The notes beneath the pieces were generated by a model. It was not told where the DNA came from, did not search any database, and was given only the letters and a program-made list of their open reading frames with translations. Source: Emydura subglobosa (lineage: Eukaryota > Chordata > Testudines > Chelidae). Taken from it: a DNA stretch of 64,000 nucleotides. The position numbers and the translations under genes are program-made. Numbering within the stretch: position 1 is the first letter of the stretch; each line of letters opens with the position of its first letter. Below are positions 1-11,843 of the stretch, piece after piece. Location: positions 29,929,563 to 29,993,562 of the forward strand of contig ML679962.1 of assembly GCA_007922225.1 (NCBI GenBank). Reading direction: 5' to 3'.

Positions 1-1059
1 ACTCAAATTCCTAACAAACCTTTGGGAGAAAAAACTCTCTTTGTGGAAGATTTAAACACCCCTTGATTGAAGGCTGAGAAAGTTTCCCTCTGCCACCAGC
101 ACACCTGTCACAAAAGAAGTGCACCTGTCACAACTCTATATTTCTAAGCTAAAAAGGAAATAAAATGCACACCTTTTTCCTTCAAATCTTTCTGGCTTCC
201 TTTATATGTCACAAATCACAAAAGGATACAAACAACTTTTTTTTTTTCTCTCTCTCTCTCTCTCTCTCTTCCTCTCTCTTGCAAGGTACTCAGTCTTTCA
301 TGAATCATCCTCAAGGAACGTATGGTAGGCAGACAGAAGCAATCAGATACCTTCCCTTTTGTCAATTGCATTTCATCACAAATCATCCCAAAATTAACAG
401 GAAGTAAAAATGACATTTTCCAAGTAAAAAGTCAAAAGCACTTATAAGTAACACTCTTAAAACCTGAAAGTCCAATCAAATGTGATTAAAAATAGAAGTG
501 GGTTTGCTATGATCTAATTTCAACTTACACCAGCAACATATTTGGGCTTTTTTCCACCCTGTGAACTGGTTGTGGGTGTTTTGATGGAGGATGGGGAAAA
601 CTCTATTTATTATACAGGTACCTTTCTATAGAGGAAATTCTTGGAAATTCTTCAGTCAGTGAAGGTTTATATAGGTATATAGCACTAGCATGATAGTGCT
701 TCCAAATTTATATCAGAGCCACACCAGGATTCGGAACTGAATACTGAACCTAAAATATAGCCAGAAAACCTTTGCACTTAATAAAGAATGAGGTGCTAGT
801 TCAAAGCTGCAGGAGTTTAATATCCTAAAAATGTCAGTGCTAGTGTTAAAAATTTGCATCACAAGGCTTAATTACTATTGTCCTGGCTGTTGGTGTTAGA
901 TTTGGTCAACATGAAGTCACCCCCATCAGGGGACACAATTACAAGAGGGCAGTCCCCACAACATGGTTAAAACAGTTCCACCGTGCAGTGCAGACAGGAC
1001 CAGGATTTGCTTTAATCACTCCCACGTACTATGCTACAGCCTCCAAAGTACTCACCTTG
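1..1059. other. Downstream flank of HMGB3, no gene seen
   Basis: AT-rich sequence with the CT microsatellite at 237 and no supported coding frame. GPR50 lies beyond HMGB3 in mammals; nothing resembling it is visible here. Confidence 0.6.
237..281. repeat. (T)n(CT)n microsatellite
   Basis: A T run merges into CT repeats with a short CCTCTCTC interruption. The two small frames over it (one on each strand) are artefacts. Confidence 0.9.
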
Positions 1060-1240
1060 CTGCAGGACTGGGAGTCTCCATCTCCTGAATTCTAATCCTG
1101 CCCCCAAACAATGCACTCTGGGGCCTTAGCCAAGTCACTCAACCTCTCTGCCCCAGCAGCCCATCTATCTAATAAAGAGAATAAGCCTTATTCAGCCACC
1201 TGGTAGGGCTGGTGAGGATATTCTCCTCAGGACTAAGAAA
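1060..1240 (+). repeat. MIR-like SINE
   Basis: The order is GGGAGTCTCCATCTCCTGAA, TTCTAATCCTGCCCCC, then CCTTAGCCAAGTCACTCAAC and CTCTCTGCCCCAGC, with an AATAAAGAGAATAA segment. This follows the MIR core (GTTCTAATCC, then GGCAAGTCACTTAACCTCT, then CTGTAAAATGGG) at reduced identity. Confidence 0.65.
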
Positions 1241-1787
1241 GGGACAACCGGATGGAAACAAAACAGGAGTGAAGAATACTTACTAGCTGGATGAGAAGGC
1301 GATGCAGCAAGCACCAGCCATTTGCAAAATGGCCCCTTTAGGGTTGCAGCCACTTGGCTCTGTCAAATGTAAAGGGCCAGCCACAGAAAGGCATGCTGGG
1401 AAAAAGTTCTTAGAGGAGGACAACCGCGTAAAATGGAGTTAGTAGGACCAGGAAGCCTCCTTTGAGGCTAGCAGCAGCATATCACACCCATTACGAGGAT
1501 TAGATGTTTGCAAAGCGTTTTGAACTTACCCTGTGTGAGGATTAAGCAGTATCATTAATATGCAAGAATGCCAAGTTACAAACTAACTCTGGACAACAGG
1601 GAGAAGGGTACTTCACAGGGCCTAAACGTTTCAGTGGCAGATGTTCATGACTTGTTCCCCTGTGCGCGGTCTGCTGGAATACAGTCGAGGAATAATTGTA
1701 TTGGAACCAGGTCCCTGGAAGAGGTTTTTTTTACAGTAGAGTTGCAATGTACGGAGTTTGGTGTCCTGCTCTGCTAGAAAGACAAAT

Positions 1788-2363
1788 TAGGGTGACCAAC
1801 TGACATGAGTCTAATTTCAGGACAGTGTGATCTCATTTGCAGGACATCATGGGAGATGGCGAAATTAAAATAAATAAATCCCTTTAATGTAACCCAGAGC
1901 ACTAATTTCACCCTGCAACAAAAAAGCCCATTTCGGGAAGAAGTAGACAGTTAAAAAAGCACATTTAACTAAACTCTGCATTCAGTAACTTGCTGCTAGC
2001 TATCGATCTAGCTAACTTGCTAGCAAGATAAACAACCCTGCCCCGTAGCCAGCCCTTGCCCCTTCCACCCAAGGCCCCTGCTCACCTGGCCCTGGCCTTT
2101 CCGTGCCTCCTCCATGCTTGTCTGCCAGCCAGCCCCGAGTTCTCCCAAATCCCCCAAGCCCAACACAGAGCGGAGCAGCCCAGCCAAGCAGCCCCTACAA
2201 CTCTTACGCCCCTGCAGACCAGAGCAGCCTGGCCGAGCAGCCTCACCTCCCACCCCCACCTCCCTAACTCTGTATTTTGCGGGACATTGTGTAGTCGTTG
2301 CAGGATGCGGGACAGAGGATCCAATTGCGGGACTGTCCCACAATTTGACGGTTGGTCACCCTA
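1788..2363. mobile_element. hAT-type non-autonomous DNA transposon (576 bp)
   Basis: Perfect 13-bp terminal inverted repeats TAGGGTGACCAAC (1788-1800) and GTTGGTCACCCTA (2351-2363) are flanked by a perfect 8-bp duplication AGACAAAT (1780-1787 and 2364-2371). The interior has an AT-rich left part and a GC-rich right part with no stop codons in several frames. No transposase is recognisable, so the short frames inside are not genes. Confidence 0.9.
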
Positions 2364-2436
2364 AGACAAATATGTGCTAATTACTAATGCCCATTCAATT
2401 ACTTCGTAGCTGAGGTGGGTTTGGTCTCCATCACTA

Positions 2437-2589
2437 TGTCTACACTGGATCCCAGCCAGGTAGGCACTCGAGCCCCTCCCGCTGCCATGGACAGCCTTCT
2501 ATTTTTAGCATACTAGCTCAATCAGAGCTAGTGTGGTACACCTCTACACGTGGGAATTTCCACTTTCCAGCGCTAGAGCAGACATACCT
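2437..2589. repeat. Possible MITE, GTCTACACTGG / reverse GTATGTCTGC ends
   Basis: Starts TATGTCTACACTGGATCCC and ends CTAGAGCAGACATACC, whose reverse starts GGTATGTCTGC. The end similarity and compact size fit a short inverted-repeat element. No target duplication was identified. Confidence 0.45.
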
Positions 2590-5214
2590 TCGGACTCCTC
2601 AGTGCAGAAAGGGGGCTTGACAGAAGTGGAACAGCAGCAGCTCAGCTCCACCATTATCCTGAGTCAGCAGACAAGAAAGGCTGACCTACCACGCCCCAGA
2701 GGTTGTTCCTACAGCCAAAAATTCCTCCTGGGATAAGAAACAGATCTTGCCCCCCAGGAAATACTTAATCCAAAACTAGTGCCCATTTCTAGATTTTTGG
2801 CTATTTTACCAAGAAATTAACTGTTCAAATGCAGCAATCACAGAAAACACCCTAAAATTTTCAATACGCTGACATCTAGGGAGTCCTAAAACAGGATCTC
2901 ACGTCACCATGGAGCTGCACTAGGGTCTACGTTGTTTGCTGTGAATTAATTAAATATGTATTTGGGCTACAGTTAAGTAATTCTATTACAGGCAATTAAT
3001 GGAAGTAGCTTCACCATAGCTGCATTGATACAAATGCAACAGGGACAGACTTCAGCAATTTATTTTTTCTGATATAGGTTTTTGTGGAGACTGGCACTTC
3101 AACAAATTACCTGGTCTAAGTAGTAGCTATAATGCTCTGGTTTTTTTAAAAAGTGGTTTCATTCAAAAATAGTCATTAGGTTTTCATCAAAAACCGTAAA
3201 CCTTTCTACATTCAAGTACATTGGGGCATCAGCTTAACATGCCTCATTAGGCTTATCTAACATAGATTGGATCTGATTTTCAGAGGGGCCGAGTCCATGC
3301 TACTCCTACTACAATCAAATGTGGTAGTGGGTGCTCAGTATTTCTGAAAATCAAGGCTATATTTGAATAGTTCTTCCACATCTGCGTCGCTTGTTTGGTT
3401 AGTTCGTAGTACAACCTGGCCATTAATATGTGGTTTTTGAAGGAAAATATATATTTTGCTAACAAGCTCAATTCAAGTCCCAAAGACAGCAGTCCTAAAA
3501 TGCAAAAAAACAAACATAAGAAAATGTTCTAACTTAGAAGAACACCACTAAATAATAGCACAGGACACTAATATACACTCTCCCGCCTCTGTCACGGAAC
3601 TCAGTCCTTTTTGCCTGAAGCATTCAAGTTCCAGTGGTCATGCCCCACCCTTGTCTGTAATGTCTTTCTCCATCTGTGCCTTTAGATTGTAAGTCCTCTG
3701 AGGAAGGGACCTGTTATGTCTGGCAACAATCTTCCCCTGTGTAGTACTAGATAAACCATTCCCCTCTCTTGTTAAACATTGTGCTCCAAAGTCTGCCCTT
3801 CTACAGTGGAGTTGCGTGGATGTAACTGAGGTCAGAATTTAATTCTATTTGATTTAGAAAGTTATTTCCCCCCTCTCCAGAGGTGCTTTTGACCTTGATT
3901 TGAGGCTCTAACCACAGGGCAGATTAGTAGAACACCAACCTGAAAGTCACAATTTTCTGTCTATTTTATAATTGCTAGCGTCTCCTTCTAACACAAGTAC
4001 TGTAACAAAGAAGTTAATAGAAAATGTCCAGTCTGTCCCCCCACCTTGTTCAGTCTGGTTTTTAAGTCAATTTAAACAGCTGCAAATTTTGAATAAAAAG
4101 CAACTCTAGTAAACAGGAAAGCAAAAGCACTCTTTACTTTCTTTAAAAAAAACCAAGCATTTCAAAAGGTTTAGAGCACACTTTTAAATAGTATGTTCTA
4201 TCAGAAATTAGAGCTGGCTGAAGTTATGCACTTTCAAAAAAATTCAAGGCATTGACACCTTTAAAAATAATAAAAACATGTTATTTATGTACATTCACAC
4301 CAGGCTATTTATCTGTACAGCAGCTTACTGTGTTCTCAGTGCATTCTCAGTATCATTACTACTGTCAAAACACATCTGAAGTATAGAAGTCTACGCAGTT
4401 GCAGGATCCTGCTATAAGCAGATCAGTTTTGTATCATCCATGGGAGCGATGAGTGTTCCCAAAGCATGCTAGGATGGTCTGATCTGGAATAGTTAGTACC
4501 CTACATATACTGCAAGACTGTAACTAACTGTGGCAACTCCGTGAGACTTCCAGCCCAGCTGAGACCAAGATGTCATAATTATGCACTTAGTGGTAGTATC
4601 AGCAGTCAGCTGCTCTGCTCACTCAGCTGACTTTGAGCCAAGTTTGGTTTACATTAATTTGCACTGACTTCTACATTTCTACACTGTAGGTCGTCAACTG
4701 GACAGTGGGAGGGGGGGTACATTATAGCTCCTGAAGGATATCCACCAACCAAATGGCCATGTATTGGTATGGTCAGTCAGTGACTTCTAGTGCCCTGCTA
4801 ATCAGCAGCTAGCCGTACCCATCTTTGCAGAGCAGATGCAAATTTTTGTATCCAGGCAGGGCTCTACTGATGTCCATTATGAACTCTAATTTCCTTCCAG
4901 CAGGATCGTGGAATGTGGGGGAGGGAGCAGCCGGCAGAAGAGATGTGTACCTACTGTTTTGGTGATGCACACACAAGCTTTTAGTTCTAACCTGCTTCTA
5001 GGAGGCAGTAACACCTCTTCCTCTGCATTAAATGCAAGCACTAAATACTTGCCTACACTTGAAATGCTACAGTGACACACAGGTAGTCCTTCCATATAGA
5101 TATTGCCTCTGCTAGTGGGAGGGGTTCTCCTGTGAGGGTAGAGAATTTCCTCCCCACAAACTGCTACCTAGGTCAGCAGAAGAATTCCTCCATGAGCCTA
5201 CTACTGTTTACAGA
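2590..5214. other. Intergenic, little recognised
   Basis: Scattered short repeat-like segments (3684; GTACATTATAGCTCCTGAAG near 4730) and no exon-like frames with splice signals. Confidence 0.5.
3684..3765 (+). repeat. Interspersed repeat, TTGTAAG..GCAGGGAC family (fragment)
   Basis: Contains TTTAGATTGTAAGTCCTCTG and AGGAAGGGACCTG. It shares the head of the family whose fuller copy is at 52582. Confidence 0.45.
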
Positions 5215-5318
5215 GGGGGTTAGGTTGACTTAACTACATTGCTCAGGGTGTGGATTTTTTCACACCTATGAGCAACATAGCAGGGTCGACTTCACTTTTT
5301 AGCATAGACCAGGCCCTA
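5215..5318. repeat. Fragment of the CTTGTCTACACT-type MITE family
   Basis: Carries the internal palindrome GGTGTGGATTTTTTCACACC (about 5249-5268) between TTGCTCAGG and ATGAGCAAC, then AGACCAGGCCCTAG as the worn right end. The same internal hairpin occurs at about 49186-49204 and 56291. Confidence 0.55.
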
Positions 5319-5900
5319 GACACTCTACAGTTGAGTTGCTACGAGTGAGTTTAAGTGATCCACTTGCACCTGAGGCAGTTTAAAAGTGGTAAAATGTTTG
5401 AGACATTTTACCACTTCCAGTGTTCTATAAAGCATTCGCTTATTTCAATTAACACACCCTGAGTGATATTTTATTTGCACCACACGCATTCTACACTGCC
5501 AGTAAACCTGTCCATCTGCAATTTGGGTCATATAAGCAATGCAGACAGCCTGTAGCTGAGTACAGTTTACCCTCACTCATTGTACTCTTCTACGTGCTAC
5601 CTCTGGGCATTTAAAAATTTCACACCCCCTTAATGCAAAGATATTTACCTCCAGGGCTGTAGGCATGAAGTACACACAAATGTGTCTGCTCTATAGCCAC
5701 AGCAAGGAAGAAATACACATAGAAGGTAGTGAGTATGCTAGTTTTATTCTTCCAAAGATCATGTATTGTTAATGCTCAGGAGAATAAGAAGTAACAATAC
5801 TTGATTTAGTTAGTGGTACTATCCTCTTTTATAAAGGACATCAAAATACCCCCAACCTGCAGTGGTTGAGAGAGTCACATGTCAATGGATATGTCTAGAG

Positions 5901-6082
5901 CAGTGGTTCTTAACCTTTCCAAACTACTGTACCCCTGAAGCCTGAGTCCCACCCCCACGGGGCTGAGGCATGTAACTTAGTTTCATGGCGCCCCTGTGGC
6001 TCCAGGCAATTGCCTTTCTTGCCACCCCCAATACCAGCTCTGCACTTGCGACCCCTCTAAAACCCCAGGTTAAGAAACACTG
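5901..6082. mobile_element. hAT-type MITE (182 bp)
   Basis: The left end CAGTGGTTCTTAACC and right end GGTTAAGAAACACTG are inverted repeats with one mismatch. Flanks GTCTAGAG (5893-5900) and GTCTATAG (6083-6090) are an 8-bp target duplication with one change. The termini are Charlie-like. The interior (acccctgaagcctgagtccc) is a form I recall as common in turtles. Confidence 0.88.
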
Positions 6083-6749
6083 GTCTATAGGTATTCACCA
6101 AGGAATAATTACAGAACCTCATCCCACCTCCCTGGATCCAAGTCACACTTTAACCTAGAGTTAAAGAAAGGCTAGTGTATTAGGTGCCTAAGCTACCACT
6201 TTTAGTGCAGCAGAGAAGTTAGGCGACTGTCTAATATTTCTCCTGCCAAGAAATGCTAGAAAAAACCACAAGTTTGAAACAGTTTAACACAGGACAAAAA
6301 AGGCACATTTTAATATGTACAGCAATGCATTTGGGCTATAAATGTACCCAACACAAACTGAAAAGAAAAATCCAATATAACGTATGCTGTTATAATTGTT
6401 CAATGGAGTCAGCCTCATTCCTAGCCACCTACCTTTCTGCATCTCTGACTGCTGCTATATACACACACAATTAGTCATGAATGTTCATTTAGGCTCCCAT
6501 GTTCAAGTAATAAAAGTTCAAACTTGCATAGCATCTTATGCCACTCAGCCATAGACAGGTAAGATTGCATATTAGCTTGAGTAGCCATCTCTTTCACTGC
6601 AGCCAGTTTTAGCTAGCCACCATTTTTTATCCTTGAGATAGAATGTTTCTTAAGTTACCCACCTGGAGGGATGCCCCAAACTTCAAAGTGAACTTTTTGC
6701 TGTGAAGTTCCTTTTCAACCAGAAATTTAGAATGTTGTCAAGAACAGTT

Positions 6750-7615
6750 TTAAAAATGTAATACTGTTTATTTTGCTTCAAAAAACATTTCAGCATTCTA
6801 AACATACAAAAAAAAAAAACCAACAGAGCGTTGCAAATTTGTTTAAGTACAGAGTGTTTTTGAACTTCAAATTGCTGCACGTGCTCTTCACTTAGTTGAC
6901 AATGAAGAGAGGTCTACAGTTTCAGTTTAAAAAACTACCGCACTTAACTAAAAAAATCCATACACTTCTCATGCCAGCTGAACCCCCTTCCACAACTAAG
7001 AATGGCAGCAGAATGCTAATTTCACTATATACAGAAAGACAACTTTAAGCTAAATGGACGCCCACTGTAGTGTAAATAGATTCTACCCTCACAGTGCATG
7101 CTTTGGGGTATGGCACCCTACAGAAGGTACAGCCTTCCAAAGTAATCATCCCTCCCTAAAGGCATCACAACTCTAAGCATGTACCACAAGAATTTGTCTA
7201 GTTTTTACAAACTATAGATATGTACAGTTTATAACCCAGGATTTTCTAGCCAATAACCATATAGTAACACCACCTTACAAATTAAAAAAAATGCTTGAAA
7301 CATTTTTAAATGCTTTGTTACACCAACAGCAAAGTGCACAGAGTGAGGAGAACACTAGAGCGCCTTTTCATTTTAAAAATGTTTGGAAATATGTACAACT
7401 TTGATACAGTTTCAGGGTGCTCACTACACCCATGGCCACTTCATGTAAACCAGTTACAATTTCTAGAGCACTTTTAGAAACTACAATGCGATCAGAATCC
7501 GAATTTTGTAATTAAGCCTAATGAGGGCAACAGCACCATCTCAAACAAGAAGTGCTTCATTTATGGTGTTTCCCCTACTCTATGGTATTCACATGGAGAC
7601 AAATATAGTACAGTT
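6750..7615 (-). other. HMGB3: HMGB3 3' untranslated region and poly(A) signal (3' end inferred)
   Basis: Minus-strand sequence after the stop codon is AT-rich with no long frame. The first good AATAAA downstream of the stop lies at 6772-6767 (TTTATT on the plus strand), followed by a U-rich stretch, which would give a 3' UTR of about 865 nt. An AATAAA-like word overlapping the stop itself (7620-7615) is too close to be useful. A longer 3' UTR ending nearer 6.3 kb cannot be excluded. Confidence 0.6.
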
Positions 7616-7759
7616 TTATTCATCATCATCCTCTTCATCCTCCTCCTCTTCATCATCCTCATCCTCTTCATCTTCTTCCTCTACCTTTTTCCGAGCAGCT
7701 TTGGCTGCTGCACCCTTTGCACCATCAAACTTTCCTTTAGACTTGTAGTCTGCCACATC
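7616..7759 (-). CDS. HMGB3: HMGB3 exon 5 (basic linker, acidic tail, stop)
   Basis: The acceptor TTGACTTTGCAG precedes GAT GTG GCA at 7759. The exon encodes residues 156-202: [20 protein letters not shown], then a short basic run, then 21 consecutive Asp/Glu residues encoded only by GAN codons, and TAA. In HMGB1 the acidic tail folds back on the boxes and tunes DNA and histone binding; the same is likely here. Confidence 0.96.
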   Translation of the reverse strand, partial: DVADYKSKGKFDGAKGAAAKAARKKVEEEDEEDEDDEEEEDEEDDDE

Positions 7760-9940
7760 CTGCAAAGTCAAGAGGATGTCTTAATTTGCTCTAAGTAATA
7801 AATGTATAGAACATAGTAGAAGTGTACAGAGATACTAGTTTTCAGCCGCCTTCTCCCCAAGGGAAAGGCTGCTGGAGCTACCGTCTAGGGGCTTGTGGGT
7901 ACCAAAGTGTACCTGAGTAGTCTAAGCATTTGGTTTGCATCCTGGGTTCATAATTTAGGATTTCAGAGAGACTTTCAGAAGTTAACAGGTGTTAGAAGAG
8001 GTTTATATAATTTTATAGTGCTATTAAAAATGTCATTTCTTCAGCAAAGTCAGCAGCCAAAGCGTCACTTCATGGGGGGCAGGGGAGAAGGAGGAATATG
8101 CTAGCTACTGTGTATCCCAGGGACCAAGAAGTTTCCCAAAAAGATAAATTCAGCCATTATATGGAAGTTGATGTGTACGATACAGCATGTACCCAGTATA
8201 CTATGGCTTGCCACTAGTCAGTCTATAGATGTTAGAGAAGCCTTATAAATATATTCCCCCCATGTAATATGATCTCTTCATAAAAACTAAGTTTTTATGC
8301 CCAAATCAGTTCTCATGTTAAGACACTCAAGCTACAACCTAGCCTTACCTTTTCATATTTCTCCTTCAGTTTAGCTGCCTTATTATTGTAAGGCTGCTTT
8401 TCACCATCATTGAGGTTGTTCCACATTTCACCAAGTTTCTTTGCTACGTCTCCAATAGATATGCCAGGATTTGTGGATTTGATCTTGGGACGGAATTCTG
8501 AACAGAATAGGAAGAAGCCAGACCTTGGAGAAAAAGTTTCATATTAAAAATGAGCATCTCAGAATATGCAATTGAACATTAGAACTAGGCAAGACTTCCA
8601 GCTCTTTCAACCATCAATCCACCCACATGATTCACACGATTGGAGACTATCAACAGCTAATGTTTCTGGGTAGGTGAAGGGTTTTTTGTTTTTGTTTTAA
8701 ACAAAAAATATTTGTAGAGACAAATTTTGTATCAGCATCCAATCAGCTTTATATCCGCAAACCATTTTTGTGGATTTCCAGGGGTCTAGACATTTGAGTT
8801 TGCTTATGGACCAGACTTGCAAAGTATTATTTACTAACAATGGGAAAAAAAAAAAAAAGTTGAGAAATTTTGCACATTTTCTCATTCATGTTGTTTGAGG
8901 TAGTGTGTTTTAGATGCCCCAATTTGTCACTTCCTTCCTCTTATTATTTTAGATTTCGTGGATAGAAAGGAGTTTTGCAACTGTCCAGCAACTTTCACCA
9001 CATTTAGTGCGACACAAATGGAGGATTTCAATTGTCAGAAAGTTTATAAAAAGACAGATACTAATAAGCCTATTCCATGTTATCAAGATTCAGTACAGAT
9101 CTTGAGTTCAATTTTCATCTTGTAGAGAAAGCTACAATGCAACAGTTAAACTTGAATGGACCTAATCAGGTGTACAGCATTGCAAGAAAGTTACTTACGG
9201 TGGTCGTTTTGGGGCATTAGGGTCCTTCTTCTTCTTGCCACCCTTAGCTGGTCCATAATCCTTCATTTCCCGATCATATCGTACCTTGTCAGCTTTAGCC
9301 ATTTCATCAAATTTGGACTTCTCCTTGCCTGACATGGTCTGAAAGAAGACACATTGTAGATGAGCACTCAACAGTTAGAGAGTTCCCCTTTCTAGCTGAA
9401 GGAATGTGCTTACGGGGTCTTCACTGAACTGAAGCCACCTCAGAGGACAAGGATCCACAGCAAAGCTCACTGTCACAAGTGGCTGCATCAGCAAGAGCCA
9501 ATAATTGAATTGGCCTAGAGCCTCATCCTTCTATAATAAGGCTATTAAAATAGCAGAAGGAGGCCTCTTGGTAGGGGTGGGTGTGTGTGTGTTAGGGTGG
9601 AGAGAGCACTTAAGTTTCTCTTTATGACCTTTCCCAATCCCTAGGAAAAAAATCAGACAAAATTAAGACTGGGATATGGGTTGAAAAGAAAATAAATCCC
9701 CAATTTAAACAAGTGTCACAAGAAGTTACCACTCTAGAAAGACAGCTGTCACATTTAAAAAAAAAAAAAGGAATGAATGAATGAAGGTACCTTCCACCTC
9801 TCTGAGCACTTCTTGGAAAATTCTGCAAAGTTGACTGGAACCTCTGGGTTCTTCTTCTTGTGTTCTTCACGGCATGTTTGCACAAAGAAGGCATAAGCAG
9901 ACATCTTGCCCTTAGGCTTCTTCGGGTCACCTTTAGCCAT
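7616..9940 (-). CDS. HMGB3: HMGB3, high mobility group box 3 (four coding exons, complete)
   Basis: Joining 9940-9791, 9338-9199, 8523-8349 and 7759-7616 gives a 202-residue open frame ending in TAA (7618-7616). Box A covers about residues 9-79, box B about 91-161, then a basic linker and an all-acidic tail at 182-202. Cys23 and Cys45 (the redox pair of box A), Cys104 in box B, and the intercalating positions Phe38, Phe101 and Ile120 are all present. The start [20 protein letters not shown] and the box A end ([20 protein letters not shown]) are HMGB3 forms, not HMGB1 or HMGB2. HMGB proteins bend DNA and bind chromatin non-specifically in the nucleus; HMGB3 is linked to progenitor-cell renewal in mammals. 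The human protein is about 200 residues, so length is normal. Introns are present with GT-AG ends, so this is the functional gene and not a retrocopy. Confidence 0.97.
8349..8523 (-). CDS. HMGB3: HMGB3 exon 4 (most of box B)
   Basis: The acceptor TTTTTCTCCAAG precedes G TCT GGC at 8523, and the donor is GTAAGG at 8348. The 175-nt exon completes Pro97 and runs to Lys155. It includes [34 protein letters not shown] and the long third helix. The [14 protein letters not shown] segment differs from the mammalian form I remember (SEKQPYITK), as expected for a sauropsid. Confidence 0.96.
9199..9338 (-). CDS. HMGB3: HMGB3 exon 3 (end of box A, inter-box linker)
   Basis: The acceptor TTCTTTCAG precedes ACC ATG TCA at 9338, and the donor is GTAAGT starting at 9198. 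The 140-nt exon encodes residues 51-96 plus two bases of the codon for Pro97. It holds the last helix of box A and the lysine-rich joiner [14 protein letters not shown] that leads into box B. Confidence 0.96.
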
Positions 9941-9947
9941 CTTGACT
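9791..9947 (-). CDS. HMGB3: HMGB3 exon 2 (start codon, first two-thirds of box A)
   Basis: The acceptor reads CCTCCCTACAG with the exon starting at 9947. Only seven bases (AGTCAAG) of leader precede the ATG at 9940-9938. The exon encodes residues 1-50, ending CSERWK, and is followed by the donor GTACCT at 9790. It contains Cys23, Phe38 and Cys45. The phase and break point (after Trp-Lys, codon boundary) match the conserved HMGB gene structure. Confidence 0.97.
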
Positions 9948-11031
9948 CTGTAGGGAGGCGAAAAAGATAAAGCAGTTTATATCAGTGATCTAAGTAAACA
10001 CTCAGGTGGAGATGGGACAGAATTCAGTGGTTCTGCCTCAAGAGCTGGGTCACAGCTTCAAGCAGTATGCAAGACTGGCCATGGGTGTTATTTTTATCTC
10101 TGTGTGTTTTTAATAATTTGCCTTAATTTTTTATAATTTTATTTATAAAGCTACACAAAATAATGTATTTGAGTGGGCTGCTGCATTAGACCTTGAATAG
10201 GATGCATAATGCTAGTCTAGGAGTTATTCCTTCAGGAGAGCCAGAGTTCACATGTAAGTAGCTGTCATCCAACAGGCTTCATTGATTTTCCCCTTGTATA
10301 AATGCAATAATTTTGCATAAATAAGAGTGTGCAAATAAGGGCCAGTTTTAAAAATAATATCTATTACCTGCCGACCTCTGCAAGACCAGATGAATGCGCT
10401 TTTGCTCGGTGGTTTAGAGATGTCATGGTCAGCTCAAGGATGTGATCAGCAAGTTACCAGCAGCAAGATGCTAACTTTTGGGTAAAAATTTTTTTTTTTT
10501 TTTAATTTTTTCTTCATTTATCCAGCCTCCTACAGTACTATTTTGCATTTACAGCCCTTTGAGTAGGAAAATTTAATTTTTCTTGGATTAACATGAATAT
10601 TTAATTGCGCAGCCTACTCCCACGTGGGTGATAAAAGTGGGTTTCCAGAATCGTTCCCACCCCACGCCCCTTCTGCAAATGGTTTGGAAGAAAAAAATGC
10701 TGCTCTGTAGCGAACACCCAAAAAAAAAAAAAAATACTTTAAAAAAAAAATATTATCCCATTTGTGTCACATATCAAGAGGCAGCTGATCTGTTTGCAAA
10801 GTTTAGGATTAAAAGGCAGGGTTGTTTTGTGTTTACTCCCCCCCCTTTGCTTCCCGCCATCTTCCACCCCCCCTTCCCCACTTTGCCAAGGTCACAGCAA
10901 AAAGCATCTCTCTACAGGCCCCTTTTTTTTTTGCCTCTTGCCCAGGGCCAGTTGTGAGTGGGGCTGGTGCAGCCAGGCTGTGCCCGGCTCAGCAGCGCTC
11001 CTGTGCCTGAGACTCCAGTGGAAAGCAGGAG

Positions 11032-11076
11032 AGGAGGGGGAGAGAGAGAGAGGGGGAAAAAAAAAAAAAAAAAAAA
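11032..11076. repeat. (AG)n-(G)n-(A)n tract in HMGB3 intron 1
   Basis: GAGGAGGGGGAGAGAGAGAG, GGGG and about 20 A residues. It is purine-only on the plus strand for about 45 bp at the edge of the CpG island. Confidence 0.85.
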
Positions 11077-11843
11077 CGACAGGTCACCAAGACACCAATA
11101 ATTCATCTTCCATTTTGTGAAATGCTTCTTCATGAAAGAAAGTGCCCCTGAAATGAGCCCCTCTGCCGGCCTGGGGGGTGGCGGCGGGCGGGGGGCCCGG
11201 CCCGGCGGGGCGAGGGCAGAGTGCGGGGCTCTCGCCCGTGCCATAGGAGCCTCTATCGCCGCCGTGCTAGGCAGGGATAGACAGGGAGAGAAGCGGCGGC
11301 TCGTCTCCTCCTCGCCCACAGCCGGCTCCATTCGCTAAAATGGCTTCTCCCAGCCCGTCAGGCTGCTATGCCGAACAAAGCCGCACGCCCCCCCCTCCGC
11401 CCGGCTCAAGCCGCCCCGCCGGGGCCCCCGGCCCCCCAGCCCCCGCCAAACCACCCCGCCGCCCAGGGAAAGCTCCCCTCTGTCCTGCCCGGGGGGGCTG
11501 GGGGCCCCCGGGGCCGGGGCAGAGGCAGGAGAGGGGGGTTAAGGCGCTGCCCCCCCCCCTCCTCCCATGTCGCTGCCTAGCGCAATACTCCGTGTAACAA
11601 AGACTCCCGTGCAGCCATTACAGCCCCGGCTGCGCTCAGCCGCGCCGAGTGGGAAAAGTGCGAAAAAGCCCCAAACGGCCCCCGGCCGCCCCGCCAAGCA
11701 CCAGGGGCGATAGGGAAAAAGGAGCCGGGGCGAAAGCGAAAGGTCTGGCCGCTCTGCGGGGCTCCCGAGCCGAGATCTCCCGCCCCGATCCCCCCCTCCC
11801 GATCTCTGTGCTGCTCACACGTCTTTCTTCCTTAGCCCGAGCT

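Noticed and set aside
7521..7748. Plus-strand frame with a long serine run
   Set aside because: It is the antisense of the HMGB3 acidic tail codons.
7616..9940. HMGB1 or HMGB2 as the identity, or an HMGB retropseudogene
   Set aside because: [20 protein letters not shown] and [20 protein letters not shown] are HMGB3 variants. Four GT-AG-bounded exons exclude a processed copy.
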